A stretch of 64,000 nucleotides of DNA from Methylobacterium sp. E-066 (GCF_022829635.1 NZ_JAKSYO010000090.1:1-64000); one strand, 5' to 3'; positions 37,934 through 46,140 are shown, counted from the stretch's first letter. Program-made: numbers and translations. Notes: a model not told the origin generated them from the letters alone.

Positions 37934-38161
37934 TCACTGCAACGCGCGGGACTGGGTGTTCGCGCGGATCCAGCGCGGCGAGAGCACGTCGCCCTCCTCG
38001 GTGATGATCCAGGGCTCGGCATTCTCGGCTTCGATCGCTTGCACCGCGGCGGCAAGCGCCTCGCGCAGGGTCGCAAACGGGTGTCCCTTCGCGGACCGCC
38101 CAAGCGAGCGGCTCGGCCAAACGGTCAACTCGGCAGTTTTATCGAGGTCGGCGGGCGTCAT
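37934..38161 (-). CDS. Small conserved-looking hypothetical protein
   Basis: The 75-residue soluble product has a long helix (FATLREALAAAVQAIEAENA) and a beta piece (PWIITEEGDVLSPRWI). This helix plus WIITEDGxVLSPxWI pattern is common in short alphaproteobacterial hypothetical proteins, in my recollection. It is convergent with the gene at 37570. No function is known. Confidence 0.55.
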   Translation of the reverse strand: MTPADLDKTAELTVWPSRSLGRSAKGHPFATLREALAAAVQAIEAENAEPWIITEEGDVLSPRWIRANTQSRALQ

Positions 38162-38245
38162 CGTCGCGCTCCGAAAATTTTCGCGATTGGGTCGAGCATA
38201 ACCGATCCATGTGACGTGGATCTGGCGATCGCGTTACTGATTCGT

Positions 38246-38262
38246 GTCGCGATCATCGCGAC
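38246..38262. promoter_or_regulatory. 17-base perfect palindrome, candidate operator
   Basis: GTCGCGAT-C-ATCGCGAC is fully symmetric around the central C. It lies in a 432-base non-coding stretch (38162-38593) between two divergent small genes, where a regulator site would be expected. No binding protein is known. Confidence 0.4.
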
Positions 38263-38365
38263 GTCGCGAGGCGGATCGAGGTGATTGGCCTTCGAGACCG
38301 CGATGCGGGATCGGCGGGCCCATCGGCTATCGATGCGGCCGCGTGTGAAATTAAATCGCGTTCGA

Positions 38366-38384
38366 TCTCAATTTATATTTGAGA
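38366..38384. promoter_or_regulatory. AT-rich inverted repeat, candidate regulatory site
   Basis: TCTCAA and TTGAGA surround TTTATAT in the AT-rich middle of the same non-coding stretch, about 210 bases before the start at 38594. Position and symmetry suggest a regulatory site; it could also be chance in AT-rich DNA. Confidence 0.3.
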
Positions 38385-38593
38385 GTTCATCGATGGAAAT
38401 TTAGTTCCTTTGTCCGGAATGCATGGCGCAGCTTGTGCTGAGATGCGATTTTCTCTCTGACAAGGTTGCGAAAACTGCAGAACGATGCCTGAACTGCGTT
38501 ATGTTGCAATGCGCAATCAGCATACCGCATTGCACAAATTCGTGGTGTCATGCGTCCAGCGATTGCATTCCGCGATCGACCCGGAGACGCACC

Positions 38594-38848
38594 ATGCGCA
38601 CGATCCTCATCCTCGCGTCGGCGGCGCTCACCTCGGCCGCCATCTTCGCTGGTCCCGCTGCCGCGGGTGACAGCCTGCACCTGACCCCGCCGCTGTATCG
38701 GGAGCAGGCCCGCGCCACCACGCAGGCCCGTTCGGTCAGCGATCTGAGCACCACGCCCCAGCCGGTCTCGGCCACCCGCACTGTCAGCCGCCCGGTGGCG
38801 ACCCTCGAGCGGCCGATCGTCCAGGCGTCCGCCGACACGAATCGCTGA
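38594..38848 (+). CDS. Small exported protein of unknown function
   Basis: The 84-residue product begins MRTILILASAALTSAAIFAG, a clear signal peptide cleaved after AAAG. The mature part is Thr/Ser/Arg-rich (TQARSVSDLSTTPQPVSATR). No domain is visible. It has a long AT-rich upstream region that probably carries its promoter. Confidence 0.6.
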   Translation: MRTILILASAALTSAAIFAGPAAAGDSLHLTPPLYREQARATTQARSVSDLSTTPQPVSATRTVSRPVATLERPIVQASADTNR

Positions 38849-38901
38849 GCGCCTCACGCTGATCTTCCCGCCGGGCGCTCATCCCTCCGGCGGGGCGCCT
38901 G

Positions 38902-39240
38902 TCAGACGATACGCAGTTCCTGGGCGGCGATGCTCGGCGAGACGCCGCGCTGGATCAGGCGCCGGGTTCGGGCCTGCTGCCCCAGCTCGTCCCTCACGGC
39001 GGCGCCTGTCACCCGATAGCTCTCGACGCAGAGGTCCAGCCAGGCATACTGGATGGCAACCGCGAGAAGGGCGGCATTCTCCGCTTGGCGGATGCTCAGC
39101 CACATGGCCTCGTCCGCCAGACGGCCAACCTCGCCATACATCATCGGCAACTCCACATCCGGGATGGCTGCGACGACACTCGCAGGCGTCGCCGACCCAT
39201 TACCGAGGCGGCGGGTCCGAGAGCTCGCAGCCTCGCGCAT
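38902..39240 (-). CDS. Hypothetical helical protein
   Basis: The 112-residue product is mostly helical with Ala, Leu and Glu (GRLADEAMWLSIRQAENAAL; AVAIQYAWLDLCVESYRV). It has a basic N-terminus and no signal peptide. It ends 6 bases from the phasin start region on the same strand, so the phasin gene may be cotranscribed first. The function is unknown. Confidence 0.55.
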   Translation of the reverse strand: MREAASSRTRRLGNGSATPASVVAAIPDVELPMMYGEVGRLADEAMWLSIRQAENAALLAVAIQYAWLDLCVESYRVTGAAVRDELGQQARTRRLIQRGVSPSIAAQELRIV

Positions 39241-39246
39241 GCGGTT

Positions 39247-39723
39247 TTAGTGCGACGCCTGGTCGGCGGCGTGCTGCGTCTGCTGGACAGCGTCCTGCCC
39301 CTGCTTCACCGCCTTCTGCGTGTCCTCGACACCCTGTTGTACGGCTGACCGGGCGCGCTCCGCACCCTGCTGGAACGCCCCCTGGGCGAGACCGCCGAGT
39401 TCCTTGGCCTGGGCCTGCATGGCGGCGAAGCGCTCACGCACGTACTCGGTTTGGAGCTGTATCGCCTCCGGGAACGAACGGGCGGACGCGATCTTCTGCG
39501 CCAGATCGAAGGCGGCGCGGACGTTCTGCTCGGCGTAGTCGAGGTTGCGGGTATAGATGTCGTGCGCGTTGGTGCGGGCCAGTTCGGTGGAGCCCTGCAC
39601 AGTATCGGCGGCACGCCGTGCGGAACCGATGAAGGTGCCGAACGCCTTGCGGGCCTGCTCGACGCTGGTCTCGGCCAAGTCGCGCACCTGCGGGGGGACC
39701 TCGAAGCTCGGAATATTCGCCAT
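39247..39723 (-). CDS. Phasin family protein
   Basis: The 158-residue product has the phasin pattern of long amphipathic helices: FEVPPQVRDLAETSVEQARK, AFGTFIGSARRAADTVQG, TNAHDIYTRNLDYAEQNVRA, QTEYVRERFAAMQAQAKEL. A Gln/Ala/Lys-rich coiled tail follows. Phasins coat polyhydroxyalkanoate granules; other members act as chaperone-like or stress proteins. The start is the ATG that begins ANIPSFEVP, typical of the family. No PHA synthase lies nearby. Confidence 0.85.
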   Translation of the reverse strand: MANIPSFEVPPQVRDLAETSVEQARKAFGTFIGSARRAADTVQGSTELARTNAHDIYTRNLDYAEQNVRAAFDLAQKIASARSFPEAIQLQTEYVRERFAAMQAQAKELGGLAQGAFQQGAERARSAVQQGVEDTQKAVKQGQDAVQQTQHAADQASH

Positions 39724-39826
39724 GACTGGTCTCCTGTCAGCCGCATGTCCGGCCGCGGCCGTGCCGATTGTGCACCGCACAAGCGGTTAGGTCCAGGGAT
39801 CCACGTGTAACGGGACGCTGGATCCG

Positions 39827-40027
39827 TCAGACATCGGTCTCGCGCCGAACGATCGCGTCCTCACCGCTTCCCTTTTGCGACAGCCCGACCTCCGGTTCTT
39901 CGTCCGGAATCGGCAAAGGCTTGTTCGAGGCGTCGGAATCGAGATCCGTGGGTGGGATCTCCAGATCGGGGTCGAGCGGATTCGAGGGCCCTCCCGGCAC
40001 GGTGGCGGGTCTGCGCGAATCACTCAT
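39827..40027 (-). CDS. Small acidic, Pro-rich hypothetical protein
   Basis: The 66-residue product is rich in Pro, Asp and Ser (NPLDPDLEIPPTDLDSDA; PIPDEEPEVGLSQKG) and looks disordered. There is no signal peptide. It is divergent from the gene at 40151. The reading frame keeps neighbour-like codon use, but a gene this short is uncertain. Confidence 0.45.
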   Translation of the reverse strand: MSDSRRPATVPGGPSNPLDPDLEIPPTDLDSDASNKPLPIPDEEPEVGLSQKGSGEDAIVRRETDV

Positions 40028-40150
40028 TCGAGGGCTCCCTGTCCCGAAGCAACGCGGTGTTCGCCCCGCGGCTCCCGGATCATTGGTCGCTGTGTGGCCG
40101 GGATCGCCCCCACCGCGCTATATGCGGGCGGGAAAGCTGAGGAGAGCGTC

Positions 40151-40345
40151 GTGTTCACCGTCAAGGGGATCGATCCGTCCGGCCGCGTCATGACCTTCGC
40201 GTGCGGGACCGACGAGCAGGCCATGGAGAAGACCTGGGAACTCGCCCGGCGCGGGTTCCGGGAGATCATGGTCGCCAATCCCAAGGGCCAAGAGATGTCT
40301 GCGGCCGCGTTCGAGCGGTCGCTGGACATCGATTGGGGGGAGTGA
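40151..40345 (+). CDS. Small soluble hypothetical protein
   Basis: The 64-residue product starts at GTG with AGGAG a few bases upstream. It has a beta strand pair (FTVKGIDPSGRVMTFACGTD) and helices (EQAMEKTWELARRGFREI; SAAAFERSLDIDWGE). No family is recognised. A start further upstream is possible but has no ribosome site. Confidence 0.55.
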   Translation: MFTVKGIDPSGRVMTFACGTDEQAMEKTWELARRGFREIMVANPKGQEMSAAAFERSLDIDWGE

Positions 40346-40430
40346 GCCGAAGCGGCAAGCGCTCGGCCCGTGAGTGCTCGGCCCGTGATCCCGCTTCGAT
40401 AGCCCGGCAACCCGCTTTCGGGACAGTACT

Positions 40431-40736
40431 TTAGCGGTTGCCCAGGGCCGGGCCGCCCGCGGTGCCGCCGGTGCCGGGTGGTCCGCTCGTCGGGGTGCCG
40501 CCGATATTGACCCCCGGTGTCGTCCCCGGGACGGAGGAGTTGCTGGGATTGGCTGTCGTGCCCGTGGTGATTTGGGCGTTCGGGCCGCTGCCCACGGTGC
40601 CGGCCCCGACGCCGCCGGTGGTGGGCGGGGCGGTCACGCCGGTATTGCCGGCGCCGCCGGTGGTCACCTGCGCGGCGGCCGGGCCGGCCAGCAGAAGGGT
40701 CACGGCGCTCGCGAGCACCATCGTCGTGCGTGTCAT
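40431..40736 (-). CDS. Secreted Gly/Thr/Pro-rich small protein
   Basis: The 101-residue product has a signal peptide (RTTMVLASAVTLLLAGPAAA). The mature part is nearly all Gly, Thr, Pro, Asn and Ala (TGGAGNTGVTAPPTTGGVG). It resembles the protein at 36267 in style and is likely extracellular. No domain is present. Confidence 0.65.
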   Translation of the reverse strand: MTRTTMVLASAVTLLLAGPAAAQVTTGGAGNTGVTAPPTTGGVGAGTVGSGPNAQITTGTTANPSNSSVPGTTPGVNIGGTPTSGPPGTGGTAGGPALGNR

Positions 40737-40813
40737 GGATCCGTCCGTCGCTTGGGGTCGGACGCCAACGGGCGTGGGCCGGCGAAGTTCACCCGGGCCC
40801 GGCGCGAAACTCC

Positions 40814-41074
40814 TCAGTGCAGCTCGTAGCAATTGGTGATCACGCGCGGGTTGCGGGTCACGTCGTACAGGATCGAGCACTGGACGAAGTACTTCGTGTC
40901 CTTCCGCCGAAACAGGATCAGGGACGATCGATTGTCGAAGGTGCCGGTATAGCCGGCGATCTCCCAGCCGTCGGCGCTGAGCCGCTCGATGGTGAGCGGC
41001 TCGGCGGCCGAGGCCGTCAGGAGCGATCCGAGGAAGACGGCGAGACAGACGGTCAGACTCAGGCACCCGCGCAT
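40814..41074 (-). CDS. Small exported protein of unknown function
   Basis: The 86-residue product has a signal peptide (LTVCLAVFLGSLLTASA) and a compact mature domain of about 60 residues with two Cys (IAGYTGTFDNRSSLILFRRK; YFVQCSILYDVTRNPRVITN; final CYELH). It looks like a small secreted beta-rich protein. An earlier in-frame ATG would add a basic leader and cannot be excluded. Confidence 0.6.
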   Translation of the reverse strand: MRGCLSLTVCLAVFLGSLLTASAAEPLTIERLSADGWEIAGYTGTFDNRSSLILFRRKDTKYFVQCSILYDVTRNPRVITNCYELH

Positions 41075-41124
41075 CGACCGAGCCGTCCGTACGGCACCGG
41101 CGCGCCGAACCATGCGGGCGGCCG

Positions 41125-41307
41125 TCACAGGCCCGACACGTCGTCGATATCCGGCGCGGGTTCCCGCCGCGGCGGCGCAGGGTCGTCCTCCGGGGCGGGC
41201 GGAAGCCGGGGCGGCGGCATGTCGCCGGTATTCGGCGGTGTCGGCAGGCCCTTGGGCAGGTCGGGCTCGGGTGCGTCGTCTGCTTGGGGCGATCTCGGAT
41301 CGGGCAT
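41125..41307 (-). CDS. Small Pro-rich hypothetical protein
   Basis: The 60-residue product is almost half Pro, Asp and Glu (DPRSPQADDAPEPDLPKG; PPPRLPPAPEDDPAPPRREP) and surely disordered. It ends 50 bases upstream of the start of the exported protein at 41074, in the same direction. It could be a real short gene or a chance open frame. Confidence 0.35.
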   Translation of the reverse strand: MPDPRSPQADDAPEPDLPKGLPTPPNTGDMPPPRLPPAPEDDPAPPRREPAPDIDDVSGL

Positions 41308-41477
41308 GGCGTGTCCCCGGCATCGGCGCCGCACCCTGCGATGGGCAGGCCCGGCACGGACAGAACGGCCGTCACGCGCGAAGGTGCCCACCGCCAAAGG
41401 GCCAAAGCAACCGTTTCGACGACCACGCGGTTCTGTCCCCGCGTGGTCGGCCCTGGCCGCGCAAGCGAGGAGCCCAC

Positions 41478-41867
41478 GTGAACCGTTGCCTTGTCCCGAT
41501 CCTGACCGCGACCCTGATCATCGGCGTCTTGTCTCCGGCGGTCTCGGCGACGAAGAAGCTCAAGATACCGAACCGGTACGACGGCGCCTGGACCATCGTG
41601 GCGACGACGTCGGAGGGGCCCTGCGCGGCGCAGACCAGCTACCAGGTCCAGATCAAGAACAGTGATGCCTCGATCCCGGGCGATGAGGTCGATATCGACG
41701 GCGGCGTCTCGGCGAGCGGCAGCGTCCAGGCCACGATCACCAGCGGCGCCAACACGGTGCCGATCGCGGGCAGCCTCGATACGCAGGGCGCAGGCGCCGG
41801 CACCTGGCGGACGAGCGGCGGCCCGATCACGTGCAGCGGCCGCTGGAACGCCCGGCGCTCGAGCTAA
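41478..41867 (+). CDS. Exported hypothetical protein
   Basis: The 129-residue product starts at GTG with GAGGAG before it. It has a signal peptide (VPILTATLIIGVLSPAVSA) and a beta-rich mature part: YDGAWTIVATTSEGPC, YQVQIKNSD, VSASGSVQATITSG, GTWRTSGGPITCSGRW with two Cys. This WTI-x-EGPC ... C-x-G-x-W pattern occurs in small periplasmic proteins of this bacterial group, in my recollection. It is convergent with the PilZ gene. Confidence 0.65.
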   Translation: MNRCLVPILTATLIIGVLSPAVSATKKLKIPNRYDGAWTIVATTSEGPCAAQTSYQVQIKNSDASIPGDEVDIDGGVSASGSVQATITSGANTVPIAGSLDTQGAGAGTWRTSGGPITCSGRWNARRSS

Positions 41868-41882
41868 ACGGCTTCAATAGCC

Positions 41883-42182
41883 TCAGACCGGCACCTGCTC
41901 GCGGCGGAGGCTCGGACGGCGTGCCCGCTCGGTCTCCGGCTCGTTCGTGGCCGCGCCGATCTCCTCCGCCTTGCGCCACACCGCCCGGCAGATGAGGATC
42001 TCGCGGCTCGCATCGATGCTGAGGACGAATCGGTCCGGCACGATCTCGGCTTCCGGCAGGGCGACGCGGACGCCATCGAGAGAGCGGTCGTAGACGATGC
42101 AGGGCAGGCTGCGATGCTCGTCGACCGAAATACTGCCGGTTTCGTTCAGGACCGTGCGCGGAGCGCGCCGTCGGTTAAGCAT
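41883..42182 (-). CDS. PilZ-domain protein
   Basis: The 99-residue product is a single PilZ domain: RRRAPRT near the N-terminus gives the basic c-di-GMP motif, and YDRSLDGVRV the D-x-S-x-x-G motif. Strands VLSIDASREILICRAVWR follow. It would bind cyclic di-GMP or act as a degenerate relative. A diguanylate cyclase gene lies 4.5 kb away at 46682, which may supply the ligand, although no direct link is shown. Confidence 0.75.
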   Translation of the reverse strand: MLNRRRAPRTVLNETGSISVDEHRSLPCIVYDRSLDGVRVALPEAEIVPDRFVLSIDASREILICRAVWRKAEEIGAATNEPETERARRPSLRREQVPV

Positions 42183-42283
42183 CGCCGCCTCGTGAACCTT
42201 GAGGCGCGCAGGATCGGCGATCCGGGTTCAGATCAGGTTCTGGAAACCCGTCGGATTGTCGGCATCCGCGCCGAGAGGCCCCG

Positions 42284-42466
42284 CTACCCGGTGACCACCC
42301 CAACCAGAGTCGCCAGAAAGCCGAGCGCGACCGCACCGATTCCGCTCATGAACATCACGTCCCAGCCTGCGAAGTCGTTCGACCGCGGGGCCCTGGTGAA
42401 GGCGAAGATCGTGAGCGCAGCGCCGAACACGACGAGCGCGATGGCGATGATGATCGGTGTCGACAT
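42284..42466 (-). CDS. Small two-helix membrane protein
   Basis: The 60-residue product has two membrane segments (IIIAIALVVFGAALTIFAF and MSGIGAVALGFLATLVGVV) with a short charged loop, TRAPRSNDFAGWD. Function is unknown. It matches the design of the small membrane proteins at 44987 and 45228. Confidence 0.6.
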   Translation of the reverse strand: MSTPIIIAIALVVFGAALTIFAFTRAPRSNDFAGWDVMFMSGIGAVALGFLATLVGVVTG

Positions 42467-42723
42467 GGCGTGATCCTCCGACGCCGGTCTCCTGGCCCTT
42501 CGGGCTCTTGTCCGGACGACCGCAGCCGGCGTGGTCTGCTTTCACGCGTCCGTCGTCGAAACATGACAGACGAGCTGAACACGAACAAGGAGATAATCTG
42601 TTCTGCATTGCAGAACGCGCAGGCGCTGCACATTCCAGATCTCGCCTGGGCCGCGGCTTTTTCTGGCGACGACTTCGTCGGTCTGCGCGCGTGCGGGGGG
42701 CCGCCGGACCTCGGCGGTATGGT

Positions 42724-43086
42724 TCAGTCGATGAAGACCCGAACGCCGTCGGTGTTGAGGATGTCCCGCTGGTCGGCGCACCATTGCTCGGCGCCGACCT
42801 CCGCGATGGTTTTGGCGACGCGCTGGCCCTCCTCGGCAATGGCGGTCTTGGCCTTTCGATGGCCGAGGGCCGCGTCGAGGGCCTTGCGGACCGTCCGGGT
42901 CAGGCCCTCGGAGACCGTGTCGTCCACGGTGTAGAATTTGCGGCAATACAGGACGATCCCGGCTTGGGCGCCGACGATCCGCACCAGCCCGTCGATCGTC
43001 TCGGCTCGCTTCTCGTCCTGCGCCGCCGTTGGGCCGGACGGCAGGATCGACGCAGCCAGCGCGGCGGCGAGCAGGGCGCGTCTCAT
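42724..43086 (-). CDS. Exported hypothetical protein with two cysteines
   Basis: The 120-residue product has a signal peptide (RRALLAAALAASILPSGPTA) and a helical mature part (AETIDGLVRIVGAQAGIVLY; RTVRKALDAALGHRKAKTAI). Cys in LYCRKFYTVDD and in QWCADQRDIL could form a disulfide. No family is recognised. It is one of the longer members of the small-protein run. Confidence 0.65.
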   Translation of the reverse strand: MRRALLAAALAASILPSGPTAAQDEKRAETIDGLVRIVGAQAGIVLYCRKFYTVDDTVSEGLTRTVRKALDAALGHRKAKTAIAEEGQRVAKTIAEVGAEQWCADQRDILNTDGVRVFID

Positions 43087-43291
43087 GGTCGGGTCTTCCT
43101 CTGCGGACTGAAGCCGGACCCGCGCCGGCGCCGGTCCATGACGCAGAGATAGGGCTAGTGATGCCGGATGCCGCCCCGGCAAGCTGCGCCGCGAAGCGAC
43201 ATCGCAGCGCGGTGCCGCCGGGCAGCGCCCGCCACGACCGGTTCGAAGCCGGCGACCTCCGGCCCGCATCACGCGCCGAAGCGCGGTTCGG

Positions 43292-43570
43292 TCACTTCCG
43301 GGCCGACATCATGTCGTGCGTCAGCACGGTCAGCTTGCCGATCAGGCTGGAGATGTCGGCGCCCTTGCACGACCATTGCGTGCCGATCGCCTCGCCGTCC
43401 GTCGAGACCGAAACGACGGCCACCGAGCGCAGCCGTCCCTCGCGGGCGAGCGCCAGCTGGTCCTGCAGCACGGCGATCACCGATGCGGTGTCCTCGTCGG
43501 CCACGGTGGGCGCGATATGGGCCGGGAACGCTACGACCGTGTCCGGTCTCGTCTGCTCACGCTTCATCAT
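43292..43570 (-). CDS. Hypothetical protein, small soluble domain
   Basis: The 92-residue product (two ATG codons in a row) has a helix and strand pattern (VIAVLQDQLALAREGRLRSV; AVVSVSTDGEAIGTQWSC; ADISSLIGKLTVLTHDMMSA). It resembles a compact alpha/beta domain without known motifs. Function is unknown. Confidence 0.55.
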   Translation of the reverse strand: MMKREQTRPDTVVAFPAHIAPTVADEDTASVIAVLQDQLALAREGRLRSVAVVSVSTDGEAIGTQWSCKGADISSLIGKLTVLTHDMMSARK

Positions 43571-43849
43571 GCTTCGATCCCGCACCAACCACTCTCGCGA
43601 TCCGGCGTGGGCATCAGCTTTGTGCAGAGTGTGGCAGCTTGTCCGTGTCGTCGCATGTCGCCGGCCTGTGTGGCCGCACAGCAACAGTCGCGGTCACGGC
43701 CTTGCCGGCGCGGTCGGACGTCGGTCACGGCGTTCCAGAGACGGGATGACGGCACGCGGTCGACGGATGAGGGGTCCGGAGCGCGTGCACGCCGAAACAT
43801 CAGCGCACGGAGCCACCTTGGCGGCATCCGCGCTGGAGGCGTCCAGGGT

Positions 43850-44317
43850 TCAGGCGGCCTTGCGGCCCTTGCGCTCGCGCTCGGCCATCGCGCCAGGCTG
43901 GCCCAGGCCGATCGCCTTGGCGAGGGCGGAGCGCTGCTCGGCATAGCTCGGCGCGACCATCGGATAGTCGGCCGGCAGGCCATAGCGGTCGCGGTAGCTC
44001 TGCGGGCTGAGGCCGTTGGCGGTCAGGTGGCGCTTCAAGGTCTTGTAGGTCTTGCCGTCGAGGAAGCTGACGATTCCGTCCTGCTGGACCGACTTGCGGA
44101 TCTGGGCCGGGGTCGGCTTGTCGACCGCTTCGCTCGCGACCGTGCCGGCGGCGACGGTGCTCGTCCCGGAGGTGAGGCCGGCGATCGCGCCATGCACGCG
44201 GGCGATCAGTGCCGGCAGCTCGGCAGCCGGAACGGGGTTGTTCGAGACGTAAGCGGCGACGATGTCGCCCGCCAAGCCGATCAGATCCGGCGTGTGCGCA
44301 ATGGTTTCTTCTGTCAC
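43850..44317 (-). CDS. Ros/MucR-family regulator lacking zinc ligands
   Basis: The 155-residue protein follows the Ros/MucR pattern: helical N-terminus (DLIGLAGDIVAAYVSNN), then IRKSVQQDGIVSFLDGKTYK, LKRHLTANGLSPQSYRDRYG, DYPMVAPSYAEQRSALAKAI. In Ros the zinc is held by two Cys in CLEC and two His. Here these positions are S84, D87, H97 and G102, so three of four ligands are lost. Zinc-free Ros/MucR relatives that still fold and bind DNA are known in Mesorhizobium. It is likely a DNA-binding regulator, perhaps of the neighbouring small genes, with a long non-coding region upstream. Confidence 0.85.
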   Translation of the reverse strand: MTEETIAHTPDLIGLAGDIVAAYVSNNPVPAAELPALIARVHGAIAGLTSGTSTVAAGTVASEAVDKPTPAQIRKSVQQDGIVSFLDGKTYKTLKRHLTANGLSPQSYRDRYGLPADYPMVAPSYAEQRSALAKAIGLGQPGAMAERERKGRKAA

Positions 44318-44986
44318 TTCATGGTTCCCGATGTGCCCCTCTCAAGCGATTTGCTACCTCTCTCGGCCGAATGCAAGTTACAAAACCTTAGAATGGGGTG
44401 CATTTCGGTCATGATCGCTATGCATGCTGGCGCTTCAGGCTCGGAAATTCTGGCGCAACCGTCAGGTGAACTGTCCGCCAAGGCAGAGGTTTCGATAACC
44501 ACTGCGCCAGTGTTTCCACATTGCGGTCAATCGCTTGCAGAGGGCTTGGACCAGACGGGTTGCCGGTGCGGCTGGAGCTCCGAGGTGCCCCCGATGGGAC
44601 TGAGACGAGCCTCGCACCTTTCCATGGCGGGTGCGTCGCTTTTATTCATTGAACACTGCGATCGTTCAATTGAAGACAGTTTTCAGAAAGACTGCGACAA
44701 ATTGTAATCAATCTTCACCGTGGCGAAAAAGGCGGAGGCTGTGACGACGAAGTCTTCTATTCCGCGTGCGGCTCGCGCGCTCGACCTTGGGGAAACGGTA
44801 TGGGGCAGTGACCCGGGCCAGCCGGTCCACACGGTCGTGATCGGTCCGCGCATCCGGATCCCGCGCTCCCCGAGATCCCGCCTTGCGTGATCGGGATCCC
44901 GAGGGGTTCTCAACCCTCGGGCGAATAGTGTTACCAAGGCCGGCGCGCGCGGTGACGGGAGGGCTCGGCCGTGGCATTGCGCGATC
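44318..44986. other. Non-coding region upstream of the MucR-like gene
   Basis: About 670 bases carry no convincing gene. The part 44370-44720 is less GC-rich than the window average. ATTGAAC (44648-44654) faces GTTCAAT (44664-44670) across nine bases, a possible operator. At 44898-44921 CCCGAGGG and CCCTCGGG form a stable hairpin that matches the first module of repeat family D. A frame read on the minus strand here shows no domain and poor codon use. Confidence 0.5.
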
Positions 44987-45193
44987 ATGCTCTTGCTCGC
45001 GCTCCTCCTCGCCCTTCTGGTCGTCCTGGCCATCATGATCATCACGCGGCGCTGGACTGGCCGGCTGGCCTCGCTCGCCACCTTGATCGCCGGGGCGATC
45101 ATGGCCCTGTGGCTGGCCCAGGTCGGGCTGCTGCCGGGCTCGACCGGCCCGCTGACGCCGGACCGCCCCCGGGTCCCGGGGCTCGACCGGTAA
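44987..45193 (+). CDS. Small two-helix membrane protein
   Basis: The 68-residue product has two membrane segments (LLALLLALLVVLAIMIIT and LATLIAGAIMALWLAQVGLL) joined by a basic loop, RRWTGRL, and a Pro-rich tail. It is followed 34 bases later by another small membrane-protein gene. No function is known. Confidence 0.6.
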   Translation: MLLLALLLALLVVLAIMIITRRWTGRLASLATLIAGAIMALWLAQVGLLPGSTGPLTPDRPRVPGLDR

Positions 45194-45227
45194 CGCGCCG
45201 GTAACCGTCCCGGCGCGAGCATGGGGC

Positions 45228-45413
45228 ATGCCCACGCTGTCAGCCCCACGTCTGCTCACCTTCCTGGTCTCGGCCGTGCTCATCGGCCTGGCCGTCGCCA
45301 GCCTGTACACGCGCATCCCCATGGTCGGACGGACCGTGGTGGCGCATCGGCAATGGTTCTTCATCGGCGCCTACGCGCTGCTGGCGCTCGGGGTCACGAC
45401 CCGCAGCCTGTGA
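45228..45413 (+). CDS. Small two-helix membrane protein
   Basis: The 61-residue product has two membrane segments (LLTFLVSAVLIGLAVASLY and WFFIGAYALLALGVTT) with the loop TRIPMVGRTVVAHRQ. The ribosome site is weak. It probably shares a transcript with the gene at 44987. Confidence 0.6.
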   Translation: MPTLSAPRLLTFLVSAVLIGLAVASLYTRIPMVGRTVVAHRQWFFIGAYALLALGVTTRSL

Positions 45414-45521
45414 CGGGTCCGGTCTCCGGCCCTCGCGACAGGGCCTGCATTCCGGAAGCCCACCGCCGATTCGGTCGTCATCGCTCTATCGCAACCGCGC
45501 CGCGTGCTTCAAAGGAAGTGG

Positions 45522-45776
45522 ATGGCGATGAAGACGACATTCGTGGTGCAGCCGTTCGAGCTGCATCGGAAGCGGCTCAGGCCGGCCCGGCAGGAGCCCG
45601 CCCAGAGCGAGTTCGGTGCCCTCAAGAAGGCGGAGGCGCTGGCCGCCCGCATGCCGGGCGCGGCGGCCCTGAAGGTGGTCGCCGACGACGAGACCGGCGA
45701 GCTCGAAGGCGTGACCATCCTGGGCCAGTTCGGCGAGGTGCCGGAGGATTTCGCCGAGAGCCTCCAGGGCGGTTGA
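45522..45776 (+). CDS. Small soluble hypothetical protein
   Basis: The 84-residue product starts at the ATG preceded by AAAGGAAG. It has a beta start (TTFVVQPFELHRKRLRPA), helix (EFGALKKAEALAARMPGAAA) and strands (LKVVADDETGELEGVTILGQ) and an acidic end. It looks like a small alpha/beta protein of a type common in Methylobacterium-like genomes. Function is unknown. Confidence 0.6.
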   Translation: MAMKTTFVVQPFELHRKRLRPARQEPAQSEFGALKKAEALAARMPGAAALKVVADDETGELEGVTILGQFGEVPEDFAESLQGG

Positions 45777-45906
45777 CCCGCGTCACCGGGGCCCGGATCG
45801 CCGGGGTATACGGCACGCGCGAAATGCATCGCCGGCCCTCTGGACACTACGTAGAAACAACGTAGCACGATGCTGGTGAGCGATCGCGCGCCCCGAGCCA
45901 ATATCC

Positions 45907-46140
45907 GTGCCCCGATACTTCATCGATCTCCACGATGGTGCGAACCTGGTTCGCGACCAAACAGGTTTCGACCTGCCCGATCTCGCCGCCGCACAGGCGC
46001 AGGCCGTCCGCATGATGACCCGGATCGCGCAGGGACTCTCGGACCCGCAGGTGCGGCAGGATTACGTGATCGCCGTCCGGGACGAGCAGGGCACCGTCCG
46101 CCTGCGGCTGCGTCTGTCGTACGATGTCGAGCCGGGTTGA
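45907..46140 (+). CDS. DUF6894-like small protein
   Basis: The 77-residue product starts at GTG and fits the DUF6894 pattern: PRYFIDLHDGANLVRDQTG, then FDLPDLAAAQAQAVRMM, and a final strand region, YVIAVRDEQGTVRLRLRLS. These short proteins are numerous in Methylobacterium and Bradyrhizobium; function is unknown. The PRYFxDxHDG N-terminus is distinctive. Confidence 0.75.
   Translation: MPRYFIDLHDGANLVRDQTGFDLPDLAAAQAQAVRMMTRIAQGLSDPQVRQDYVIAVRDEQGTVRLRLRLSYDVEPG

Noticed and set aside
44708-45364. A 218-residue minus-strand gene opposite the small membrane-protein genes
   Set aside because: The product is Arg/Pro-rich with no domain, while the plus strand encodes clear two-helix membrane proteins in the same place.
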